From assembly GCA_014281115.1 (NCBI GenBank), contig JACONQ010000011.1, positions 124,001-188,000 of the forward strand: 64,000 nucleotides of DNA. The letters are read 5' to 3'. Shown here one piece after another: positions 11,234 to 20,978 of this stretch. Positions within the stretch are counted from its first letter, which is position 1. Every line of letters begins with the position of its first letter. A model generated the notes under the pieces. The model saw nothing but the letters and a program-made list of their open reading frames with translations, was not told where the DNA came from and searched no databases. The stretch comes from Laburnicola sp. R22_1. Lineage: Eukaryota; Ascomycota; Dothideomycetes; Pleosporales; Didymosphaeriaceae. Position numbers and translations under genes: made by a program.

Positions 11234-11569
11234 CCTTCTGCTATTTCCAACAAAGCATATACATTGTCTTCTTTTCTGCCGGTGTCTTCTTTTCTGCCGG
11301 TGTAAACTCTCTGTGTCGGCTTGTCTCCACCTGTTATTTGAACAAACCCACGATCGCTACTTTTGTCAATGACCACTCCGCACACAGCTGGCGAACGTTG
11401 ATATTTATAATCATCCTCTGCAGTTGTTTCATCCGAAGCTAGCTTGACACCCTTCTTCGTAGATATCTTTCAGAAGTCAGTCATCTTCAGACTGTTGGTA
11501 ATAAGTGGATAATACCAACTCCTCTGCCTTGATCCGTAGGTTCTGTTTCTCTGATGTTGTTCTCGCCAT
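11176..11569 (-). CDS. Hypothetical small protein, two exons, 114 aa
   Basis: Exon 1 11516-11569 (ATG at 11569, 18 codons) and exon 2 11176-11466 (96 codons plus stop) are separated by a 49-nt intron (donor GTATTA, branch-like TGACTGAC, acceptor GAAAG). Both are in phase 0. Exon 2 reads as ordinary coding sequence (VCGVVIDKSSDRGFVQITGG) and carries a perfect tandem duplication of six codons (TGRKED twice, 18 bp). No domain is recognised. Its last 58 bp overlap the 3' end of the plus-strand gene ending at 11233, so the two genes would be convergent and antisense. The splice model is inferred. Confidence 0.4.
11275..11310. repeat. 18-bp tandem duplication
   Basis: Two adjacent copies of an 18-bp unit (TCTTCTTTTCTGCCGGTG) inside the minus-strand exon. 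It inserts exactly six extra codons without changing the frame. Confidence 0.75.
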
Positions 11570-13133
11570 TCTGACTACCGATCGACGTACGAATGAAGGG
11601 CGATGCCGAATTGCGAGCGCAAGGGTCCGAAGGCACACTGAGAAGGAGGCACTCAAAGACCGGGGCAACGTTGCGGTAGCATATGACGGGTGCTTGCTCG
11701 GAAGGAACGTCCTAATTACGTGTGAGCTCAATACGCATCGCCACGACATGGAAGGCTTGCGCAGTTCTCTAAACCAGCGCTCGTACTAACGATGAATCAA
11801 ATAGCTTACCTGTACTGACCACAAGGCCTTCTCCTGGTGCGACCTGAGGAACAGCGTGAAGGATGGCCGTTGAAAAAGGCAAGCAGCAGCGCGAGACGTG
11901 GCAGAGCACTAGCTCAAACTCGCAGTGCAACTATACTTTCGCGGCGCGAAGCAGGAAATTGGGACGGCTTTGGAAAGTTAATAGGTTGTCCGAATGGATG
12001 TATGTATTCAAGGCGTTGGTGCCCAACGGAAGAGCATGACCAAGAATCTCAGGTGGGGCGAAAGCATCCGTGCCCCACCAGAGCAATCCGAATGGCACGT
12101 GCATCGACAATGCTACCGAGGAGCTCATTTTTAGTGAGGACTAGCGTCAGAGCGCACGTCCCCCACAACCTCGACGCGCCATCTCTACGATCAACACGTC
12201 AACTTCGGCCAGCCATTTCTCCACCAAAACACGCCCGAATTAATTCAAAAAAGATGCTAGCGAACCGCAGAAAGCCCCCCAAGACGACGCCAGCAAAAAT
12301 CTGCGACCCGAGGACCGTGCGTCGCGAGTGGCCGCCAGAAACAAAAGGCCTACGTGGTCGGGGCGATGACAGCTGGAGTATCACAGTATAGCCTCGCCAA
12401 ACAACTCGATGCAGCACAACATAGAGGCGCATTAACATATCATACCGTCTTCTAACTTGGCAGATCCGCCGTTGACGCCTCCGCCGACCGACGAGAAGCC
12501 CTTCTGCGCGAGCCCGCACCTCCGCCAGCGCCCTGTCCCAACGACTCTCCACCTCCAATTCTCGCCTATCGCTGAGGCGGAAGCGTGCGACCTCTTCCGC
12601 ACCCTATACCTATACAATGTCGACGCGCACCACCCAACACCATGCGACCGAGACGCGATACCGACACTAAAGTCCTGCCTACCTACAGCGTATCAGCAGC
12701 CGGGGCGGCTTCGAATGCGCACGCACTAATCCTCAATGAGAGGAATACCTTCAGTCCGCCTACCAGCCAAGACGGCACCAGAAGCCCCCTCGCCCGAGCG
12801 AACAGCCCGTCGCGCGATAGCATTGCCGCGCCAGCTTCCGCATTCCCTCCGACGATAATGTAATCGAGCTCAGGGCTGAGGACACCGCCGCCGCGGAGAG
12901 TGAGGGATGCCATAGAGCGGCTAGTTAGATACCTGGGTGGCTGCGGATGCGAATCGAGGAGGACAAGGATTTTGGGTATCAAAGGACTGAGCGTCATGCC
13001 TGGAACTTGATGGCGAGGAGCGTGAAGGACTGGCGTATGTGCTCCGGAAGGTGAAGGAGATCTGGCTGAACGCGCGAGTGTGCCAGTCGAGAGGTCGCGA
13101 TGAGAACGCGTGGTGTATAGGGCGTGCCGCAGA
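11570..13133. other. GC-rich stretch with possible decayed N-terminus, no gene called
   Basis: Overlapping open frames exist on both strands but most lack an ATG. At 12465-12515 the plus strand reads ADPPLTPPPTDEKPF, a Pro/Thr-rich leader of a kind I associate with N-termini of fungal hypothetical proteins. Here the expected ATG is TTG and the frame ends after about 90 codons, so a start-lost relic is possible. On the minus strand at about 12840-12870 the peptide ELDYIIVGGN resembles the start of an FAD-binding oxidoreductase, but nothing downstream supports this. Confidence 0.3.
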
Positions 13134-15350
13134 TCAGGTCCCAGACTCGTCAGACCCAAGCGACATGCAGTCAAAGTCGTCTGGATCGGTGGTGCCGCGA
13201 TAGCCTTCTGGATCCTTTTTGCGTAGTTTGTAATAGCGCAATTTTATTGCTCCATCTGACCAATCTGGGAAGTATTCGAATATATCCTCCCACTGCATGT
13301 TCATTCTGTCTTTGTATGCAAGTAATCGCTCCTCGTCCGACTTTAACCACGGTCTGTGTCTTCTTTTGCGGAAGCGCGTATCGCCTCTGAGAGACCCCCG
13401 ATCACTGCCGGCAGCATGAGGTTGGCGTTTGCCCGTGACTTCCTCTCCATTCTTGTCTTCCCTACCGTCGTCTTCGTCGTCCTCTGGGTGGACAGTACCA
13501 TGACGGGCAGCATCACCGTGGGGAGTGCTCATACCTTCCGCGCAGGTACACGGGCATAACGCACCATCGTCATATTGGTATCCCAGCAGCATCCATGAAC
13601 CCGGCGATAGCTGGGTCATGTGGATGACTTTGGCTTTCCCCCTGAGGAACTTGTGGCCCAGGGCCATTGTATTAAGAAACAACTTCGACTCGCTGCAATG
13701 GACAATTGCCGTCACAATTAATGAGCCTTTTGGCACGTGGCAATGCGTGAGATTGGTTATCTGATAAGCTGTGTTGGCGCTGGATCCATAATTGATATTG
13801 CTCCTACCGTCAGCCTTCGATCCTAGAGAGGATGTTTGTGGGGAGCAAGACCGAGGCGCGATGCCTACTCTGGGAATTGGCAATAGCCGTGGTTGGGGCG
13901 AGGTGACTTGTCGTGATGCCCTCGTAGGCATTGTGCTCCAGTCCCTCCGCCTAGGAGCGGCTCGTGATGGACCGCGGCGCCTCTCCCGGACAGGAGGCAC
14001 TGTGAGTTTACGCCGTTGGGGAATTTTCGCCGAGGATCTGCAGGACACCTCACCGGCCTGATTGGCTTCGTCATCGTGGCATTTCCCAACTTCGCTACCA
14101 CCGCTTTTTCTATTCCCCCTGCGCCCGTCCAAATTCGGATCGATATATTGTCTTAGGGAATGGAGCAGCTCTTCAACTATTCCCCGAGCATGTGTACCAT
14201 TATCGTCATTCTCTTCCTCGAGGTTATTTTGGGACAGGAATGGGCTTCCAGCGCCGCCACCTTGGCTGGCACTGTCAAGAGGGCCAGGACTAGGCTCATT
14301 ACTGGCCCTGGAACGGAAATCTGGGCCACTAGGTGTTGGTAGAGGCGTTCGCTTGGGTGTGGGCACATAGTCGAGTATAAGACTCTCTGCCTGTCGCTCA
14401 GACGGCCTTCGCCGCTTCGCTAAGCGAAGGTCTCCCCGCTCTGGTTCTAACGTAATGTCCAACATCTCCGCTGAGGAGATTACTGTCTCACCAGATGAAC
14501 GGCGTGTTCGTTTGCGTGTTAACGGCGATCTGTTTATCACGTTGACGTTGAAGAGTGGTTCGCCCTCCACCGGCGATGGCTCTAAAGATGTCAAAATGGG
14601 CTCCTTGACCGGTGCTGGAACACCACTCACTATGGCGAATACCCTCTATACCTTCCATAGAGAGGCCACGCATGCTAGCTGCGTCCAGATCGCCATCCTG
14701 TCCAGCACAGTATCCTTCGGTGCCTGACGCTCTGTTGCTAGGCTTAACTTGCGTTGTATCGTGGTGCACTTCGGCTGCGTCGCTCTCCACAATTAAAGGA
14801 AATTCTACTAGCGAATTAGTAAATAAGCACCGCATTCTACCCACACATTTACCTGGGCTGCTTCTGTTAAACAAACCGTTCAGAGCCGAGTTCATCTTCG
14901 CAACACTTGTGGCGTGGCCTGTCCCTCTTCCGGCGGGCGATTCCCTGCTAGACTGGTAATGCTCTGGCTTCTCCAATTCGGAGGCGGCACTAAGACTACC
15001 AACCACATCTACACCCATGTGTTAGTTCGGTTCCGTTGGCTTGCAACGATCAGCGAGTGGGTAATACCATGATCTAGCGAACTAGAAGCGTCTGTAGCTC
15101 TGGGCAGAGCAGATACTCCTAGGTTTAAAGAGCGCGATGCATTTGGATCTGGCATTGGGAAATTGTCGATATGGAACTACTCTCCATCGTCTTTAGAGCT
15201 GACTCCTGGACGGCTGTGCTCTGCCGTCTTCGTTGTAGTCGTTGATTTGGCCTTGGATTTTGGCTTAGGGTTGGACGCTCGAGGAACGTATGGAACGAAT
15301 TTTATAGAAAAAGAAGGGTCTAATAAAGAGGTGCTGCAAGAGGAGGCCAT
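13134..15350 (-). pseudogene. Myb/SANT-domain protein, copy A, damaged first exon
   Basis: Three-exon homologue of the intact copy at 20979-23110, with the same intron positions: exon 1 14853-15350, intron 14808-14852 (45 nt), exon 2 14631-14807, intron 14582-14630 (49 nt), exon 3 13134-14581. Exon 1 is broken twice. Codon 15177-15179 is TAG where both other copies have TGG (GEW), and a 1-nt deletion near 15010 shifts the frame. From an internal ATG at 15018 the frame is open across all exons (596 aa), so a shortened protein is possible. The C-terminus has a Myb/SANT-like helix set (RPWLKSDEERLLAYKDRMNM... followed by IKLRYYKLRKK), suggesting DNA or chromatin binding in the nucleus. The middle is Ser/Pro/Arg-rich and disordered with an acidic tract. 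Whether it is expressed cannot be seen. Confidence 0.65.
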
Positions 15351-16781
15351 TTTTGGTGTGGAAATCTGGTGACAACAAACCAGACTTGGTCGTCGCAGAC
15401 CGAGGCATCGCGCGTGCTTCGAGAAACTCCTCGAAATCGCAAAACGCTGTGAAGTTGATACGCTGCTGAACCCGTTTCCTGGCGTCACCCTCGTCAGACA
15501 TGCCTGGAAAAGCCTGACGCATTTAGCCATGAAGGAATGAGGTATGAAAGCTCTTTCGACTGTTCAGACCCAGCTGGCGACGCCTCGTAGCGAAAAGCCG
15601 CTGACTCCGTTATCAGGCTGGGCGTGAGGGATTTGTCATCACACCGTGTTAAAGAGGGGCTCTCTACGCTACGTGGTAAAGCCTCCTCCCTCGTTACTGC
15701 CTCTCGAATTGGCTGACAGCAACAGTAACTTACTATCGAAAACGTTGGGTGACAAGCTGTTCCAGGTACGTCCACAAGGCGTTTTGTAAGATAGCACTAC
15801 CGAAACTCACGCCCATGTGAAACTGTTCTAAATGGTTAGTCCCCCCACCCCCCTTCTCTTCCTTCCCTACTCCCCCCACCCGGCAAAAATGTGCTTCGAC
15901 TGGGAGGAGAAACAATCATAAAAAGAGCGCTACGATTTTGGGCTTCGGGAGAGCGCTATTCGCCGAATTCAAGAGCTATTTCTTGCAAAGGAATTCCTTG
16001 TGCAATGGCTGTGCACAACAAGCGTAATCCTGCACTGTGGTGTCAGGCATAAGTAGTGTACATGGTCCGCGCATTGTAGGGGTGCTCGGCCGAGCCAGCC
16101 GCTTGACGCTAGACTTGTTCTCTGCGGCCCTAGATTAGTATATCATGCGCCGGATGTACTCCATAGGGGAACGTTATTGGAGCGGAAGAACGGTCGCCCA
16201 GCTACGCCAAGCTTCTTGTATTATTCTCTCCACGCTCTCGTAGCTAGCCAAGTATAGACTCCGCTCCGTTACCATAAACCTAGTGCCAATTAATGACTAA
16301 TTGGATAAGTATGGTGGGGCGGATACGCGCCAAGATGCTTAGAATCGCTACCATCCAGATCTTTGAGTGTTATACGTATTCTTATCTTTATAATTGTACC
16401 ACTAGTTTGACTTGGCTGCTGGGTGCCTTATGCGACCTAATCGCGACTGGAAACATATGCGAGGGGATAAGTGGGTTGTTGCTCGCGCCGGAATTCCTCA
16501 ATTAGCAAATTTATGGGCCGCTTAGTAGGAGTTCACCTATGTCAGCCCATAAGCACAAACGAATAAACGAATCTCCACAATCAGCTTACTCTAGGGTATG
16601 CTGTGTGTGTGGGTCTTTGAAGAACCCGTTTAACATCTAGAAAATTCAAACACGTATAAAAGGACACAAGAGTCGGACTCACAGAAATTACTCAACAACT
16701 CAATTCTTAACTTTGATCTTTTCACACCTCACCATTCAAATTAAGAGGAAAACCTTAGCCCCAAACGTAAACAACGTCAAA
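15351..16781. other. Intergenic, no gene recognised
   Basis: Contains the 5' flank of Myb copy A and, at the right end, the promoter of the secreted-protein gene. A minus-strand frame at 15494-15775 has no support. A C-rich run lies at 15841-15882. Nothing else is recognised. Confidence 0.45.
16655..16662 (+). promoter_or_regulatory. TATA-like box of the secreted-protein gene
   Basis: TATAAAAG lies 120-127 bp before the ATG at 16782. It is followed by a CA/AC-rich leader (for example ACTCAACAACTCAATTC), typical of well-expressed fungal genes. Confidence 0.55.
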
Positions 16782-17169
16782 ATGCTTGCCAAATTCTTCA
16801 CCGCCGCCCTTGTAGCAGCGTTGCTGCCCGCGACCGTCCTCTCATCCCCTCTTGCAGAGCCTGCGCTCGAAGCACGCAAGTTCGACGGAGTAAGTTGACA
16901 GTTAATTATATCTATGCCGCTCTCACGCCGAGGTTGGAAAGTACATCCATTAACAAGCATCGGAACTACAGACTTGCCAAGTGACCAGTTTCTGCCTTCG
17001 CGGTCACGGAATCTGCAACGCGGGTGATAAAAACGCATGCTGCCCTAACCGTGCAAAGGTGTGTAAAAACTCTGACTACATGGATGGTTAGCTAATATAA
17101 GAACAGTGTACTCGTACTGGGAACGCGTGTACGGTTAACGCTGGTGGACTGGTTGCTTCCTGCACCTAG
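16782..17169 (+). CDS. Small secreted cysteine-rich protein, three exons, 85 aa
   Basis: Exon 1 16782-16889 (36 codons), intron 16890-16971 (GTAAGT...TACAG), exon 2 16972-17058 (29 codons), intron 17059-17106 (GTGTGT...GCTAAT...AACAG), exon 3 17107-17169 (20 codons plus TAG). All junctions are phase 0. The N-terminus is a clear signal peptide (MLAKFFTAALVAALL, cleavage near LSS-PLA), followed by a short acidic propeptide-like stretch ending EARK. The mature part has eight cysteines spaced C-x5-C-x6-C-x7-CC-x5-C-x6-C-x10-C, which would allow four disulfides. Small size, secretion and cysteine content fit an apoplastic or effector-like protein. The family is not recognised and a toxic or host-directed role is only a possibility. 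It sits between two Myb family copies and near the FunK1 gene. Confidence 0.75.
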
Positions 17170-17324
17170 AGAAGGGAGGAATGGCTATATTTACTAGTCA
17201 GATTTTGCAGAGTATTCGCTCTTTGTCAGTCATTTCGAACCTAGAATCCAACTAGAAACATTGTCTATAGTAGATTTATGTCTTATCTATCATTTCTGCT
17301 CTTGATTATAGATGTACCCAGGGT

Positions 17325-17455
17325 TATCACAATCGGGGTCAATCCAATCCAACCCTTGGATTGCGATTGTGATTGCAATCCGACTTCTTGGCAATCAATC
17401 CAAGGGTTAGATTGGGATTGCACCAATCGGATTGCAATCCCAATAAACTCTCTAG
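17325..17455. repeat. ATTG-rich short inverted-repeat cluster
   Basis: Interleaved direct and inverted copies of short words such as GGATTGCAATCC and CCAATCCAA, with the longer word CCAACCCTTGGATTG and its near-complement around 17355 and 17400. It directly abuts, and seems to replace the rest of, Myb copy B. Confidence 0.65.
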
Positions 17456-17671
17456 CGATGCATTAGAATCCGGCATTGGGAAATCGTCGATGTCGAACCA
17501 CTCTCCACCATCTTTGAAGGAGTCGGCTTTAGAAAGGTTATACCCTGCCGTCCTGGTTGTCGCCTTTGCATTAGCCTTGGATTTTGGCTTGTGCTTGCGC
17601 GCCGGGGGAACGTATGGAACGATTTTCATAGGAAGCGAAGGTGCTAGTGAGAAGGTGCTGCAAGAGGCCAT
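17440..17671 (-). pseudogene. Myb/SANT family copy B, 5' fragment only
   Basis: Starts at an ATG at 17671 with the family N-terminus (MASCSTFSLAPSLPMKIVPY), continues through the Lys/Pro/Ala-rich segment and the GEW...DDFPMPDSNAS block shared by the other copies, then runs into the ATTG-rich repeat after about 75 codons. Introns, exon 2, exon 3 and the Myb/SANT domain are absent. It keeps TGG at the codon where copy A has TAG, so it is useful as an outgroup. The 5' flank also resembles that of copy C (CGCTCTC and CTTTAT-like words), so the duplication included the promoter. Confidence 0.75.
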
Positions 17672-18133
17672 TTTGGTATAGCGACCTGCTGGCGAATCTG
17701 TGAAGAGATCGAGAGACGTCGCTCTCCCTCTCCGGACTGAGTGTCGCTTTATGTGCCACGGGCCCACACCGCTGCGTGAGAGGGAAGATTGTGGAGGTTG
17801 GCCAGGTCAACTCCTGAGGCCATTGCGCTGCCATAGCTTTCCAGTCGCAGTGAGCGCTGGGTCTGGGAGCTGGCTGTTCAACTGGCGTCTCGAGTGAGCG
17901 TTTGCGTGCTATGATCGGATCGGTGAATCATTTTTGCCAATGGTGATGACTCCAACTCCGAAGAATATCCGGCTTGGCATTGTCTGCGTCGCGCGGTCAT
18001 CGCGTTCCAGCCATCTCTTTTACTCAACCCGCCCTCAACACCCTCTCCACGGGTCTGCCTCGCTCTTCATTTCACTGCGGTTCACATCGTCATTTCTATT
18101 AACTACCTTGAGCGTTCGCTGCGCTCTCGCGCT
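17672..18133. other. Intergenic: divergent upstream regions of copy B and the FunK1 gene
   Basis: The left part resembles the 5' flank of Myb copy C. The right part is a C/T-rich leader (18000-18130) before the FunK1 ATG. No further gene is seen. Confidence 0.5.
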
Positions 18134-20575
18134 ATGGCCGATGGGTCGCGATCAAAGATAATCAAGGCAAATCCTATTGGCAAAGGACTCGATACCTTTC
18201 GCGACTCTTTCGAATTCCAATGCAGAGGCCTAGCTATCACAGGCGCCGATGCATTGTACCACATTAGTGGGGATGGTACGGCTCAACACCAAATTCGCGG
18301 AAGTTCTCTAACATCAGCAGGATTGAGAAATTCCCTTCTTGACCTCATATTAGCTTTGCTAAGTCTCCCCGCATCTCGTTCGCTGCCCTCTGAAGGCAGT
18401 AACATAAACCTCTTTGGCGATCTATCGGTGTTGAATACGGCGGTCAACTCCGGCAATTTCGACATTGAGCGTATTTTACCCCTCCTCAGAGCGGTCCTCA
18501 ACAACGAGCCCGATGAAGTCATATGGGACAAAGTCTATGCCGCCGTCGCCGCGTCCACAGCTTTCACAGTCGCCAAACCCACGACTCCTCCGCTGTCCGC
18601 CCCGTCCCTCGCCTCCTTCCAGCAGACGCCATGGCTGCACAACACGGGCAGCTTCGCGAACTCTACCGAACACCGCAAATATGTAGATGGCGTGTTAAAG
18701 GAGGAATTAGGACAGCTATACGTCGGAGTCCCTGGTTTCTTCGATGCCTACTTCGGAAGCGTCCCAGGTCTGGAGTCGGTAGCGCAGGCCGTGTTCGACA
18801 AGTGCAAAGAAGGAAATAATCCGCTCTACCGAGAGGAGAGCGGCTGGCAGGGCTGGCCTGAAGGCGCGAAGGAACGTGACGTCTTAAGCTGGTTTGCGCC
18901 TCTTACCGGCCAGCTCTTGGACTTCGCAGCGGAGAATCAGCCCGCCTCCAGGCTTCGGCGGCGGCCGCTGGCACAACCCCACTAGCCCGTGCAAGGCTCC
19001 ACTGCCGACCGCAAGTTGGATGTCGGCTTCGTAGACGATCCGAGCGCCGGCGTTGACTCCAAGTGCCGTTGGTCGCAGATCCTCATACCAGGAGAACTCA
19101 AGAGCAACCTATTGGCAGACAAAGCGTCCAAAGCGTGGCTTGACCTGGGGCGATATGCGAGGGAGGTGTTCGCGGCCCAGGACAGCCGCCGCTTCGTGCT
19201 CGGCTTTACCCTGTGCGGGTCGCTTATGCGGTTGTGGGAATTCGACCGACTGGGCGGCATCGCGTCTGAACAATTTGACATTAACAAAGATGGACTACAG
19301 TTTGTATCCGCCGTGCTTGGATTCCTGTGGCTGAACGAGGAGCAACTTGGATTTGACCCTACCATTATCACAGCCGGGGACAAACGGTACATCGAGATCC
19401 AACGAGACAACCACACTGAGCGGCTCGTCGTCGACAACGTTGTGAAACGGGTACCCTGTGTGGTCGGCCGAGCGACAACCTGCTGGAGAGCACATCGCGA
19501 GGGAGACGATTCCCGAACCTCTCTTGTGATCAAAGACTCATGGCAGTTTCCAGGACGCGAGGAGGAGGGCGAATTGCTGCGCGAGGCGACTGACAAGGAC
19601 GTGGTCAACGTCGCAAGATACTATCACCACGAGACGGTCTGTGTGGGCGGCCAGGACGACGATATCCGCAGAAACGTACGACGTGGCTTGGACATAACAA
19701 AAGCGACAAACTACAGACCGGAAAGACCGGAAAGCTCGATGCCGCCTCCAAGCACGGCTGGGCGTCATGCCTCGCGGATAGGTCGGAGCAGCAGCGTCGC
19801 CGGGCGCAAGCGGTCCTCCAGCTGCACCGGCGTACCGTTGCCGCCTACTAAGCGAACCTGTTCGAGCTCTCCAACAAAGGGCGGGAGGGCAACAGCAAAT
19901 CGGGTGCATCGTCGCATCATCGTCTGTGACTATGGAAAGGCCATCTACAAAGCAAGCTCCCGGACTAGTCTTCTTGCTGCGTTGGAAGGATGCATCGAAG
20001 GATACGAATCGTTGCACACACGAGCCGGTATGCTACAATGCGATATCTCACCAAACAACCTCATGGTGAACGAAGAAGATGACAACCCCTCTTGGCGCGC
20101 GTTCTTGATCGACCTCGACCTTGCTATTAAGGAGCAGCGCGAGAACTCTTCAGGAGCACGGGGGAAGACCGGCACACGGGCGTTTATGGCAATTGGGGTG
20201 CTTCTAGACGATGAGAAACATTCGTTCATGCACGATCTGGAATCGTTCTTCTGGGTGCTATTCTGGATATGCATTCACCATGATGGTCCGAAAAGGGAAA
20301 GAGTTGTCAAACGCTTTGATAAGTGGAATTATGTGGATACAGAAGAGCTTGCTGAGATAAAGAAAGGAATCGTAGGTGACGAGAGAGATTTTCTGAAGAC
20401 TGTAGAGGGAACCTTTACGCCACATTACCAACCTTTAATCCCTTACGTCAACCGATTGCGGAGGAAAGTGTTTCCCGATGGCAGGAGATGGAGGGATCCA
20501 AATCCGAAGCTGTACCTTAGTATGAAGGAGATACTTCGGGCAGCACAGGATAACTTGAGGGAGTTAGAAAGATAA
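18134..20575 (+). pseudogene. FunK1-type fungal protein kinase, split by one in-frame TAG
   Basis: One frame runs from the ATG at 18134 to the stop at 20575 and is interrupted only by a TAG at 18983-18985 (283 codons before it, 529 after). Both halves belong to one protein. The N-terminal half is the helical region typical of these kinases. The second half continues with GSTADRKLDVGFVDD and FVLGFTLCGSLMRLWEF, then a Ser/Arg-rich insert (about 19730-19900). The kinase core follows: catalytic loop CDISPNNLM near 20042-20070, metal-binding IDLDLAI near 20107-20127 and activation-segment GKTGTRAFM near 20162. The family (Pkinase_fungal, FunK1) is known to be expanded in filamentous fungi. Here the usual HRD or KD residue before the catalytic Asp is Cys. 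Alternatives to a dead gene are stop-codon readthrough, a strain-specific null, or a sequencing error. No intron consensus removes the stop. Confidence 0.8.
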
Positions 20576-20634
20576 GGAGATAATCATTCGGCATATTCAT
20601 AAACTAACGTTGTGATAACTAAGGCCCAGCTTGA

Positions 20635-20919
20635 ATGCAGTCTTTCAAATCCTCCAGTTTGAGCCCAAAGAAGTCCAGTTCGCGTGAACTCGCCTTGTCG
20701 TACATCATCCGTTCGTCCTCGCAATCAAACACTCTCCACAAGGGAAGCTCGAAGTATGGCGGGAAAAACCCCGCGAAATCCCAGTCATTTAATACTGGTG
20801 AGAAAATTACTTTAACCTTTGTTTTTAGAGATGGGAGCTTTTACTACGCCAACGCAGATGGAAGCACTTACTGGAATAACGGAAAAGGGAAGTCAAGATT
20901 TATTAGGCGAAAAAAATAA
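20635..20919 (+). CDS. Small basic Ser/Lys-rich protein with YYANADGSTYWNNGKG motif, 94 aa
   Basis: ATG at 20635 to TAA at 20919, 60 bp after the FunK1 stop on the same strand. The first half is Ser/Lys-rich. The second half has FRDGSFYYANADGSTYWNNG, a Tyr/Gly/Asn pattern I associate with small fungal proteins carrying a DGS-YYY-N-DGSTYYNDG repeat. It ends in a basic tail (RFIRRKK). There is no signal peptide or membrane span. Function unknown. The clean frame and unusual composition argue that it is real. Confidence 0.5.
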   Translation: MQSFKSSSLSPKKSSSRELALSYIIRSSSQSNTLHKGSSKYGGKNPAKSQSFNTGEKITLTFVFRDGSFYYANADGSTYWNNGKGKSRFIRRKK

Positions 20920-20978
20920 CCTAACTTTATACCAAAATAATAATTCTTGACGGTCCATCGCGAAGCGGGTTCCCTACT

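Noticed and set aside
12683..13174. FAD-dependent (GMC-type) oxidoreductase remnant on the minus strand
   Set aside because: Only ELDYIIVGGN fits; the following glycines and the rest of the Rossmann fold are missing, so chance is likely.
18982..20274. Long minus-strand open frames opposite the FunK1 gene
   Set aside because: They are mirrors of a strongly recognisable plus-strand kinase frame; Ser/Arg-rich composition is a codon-shadow effect.
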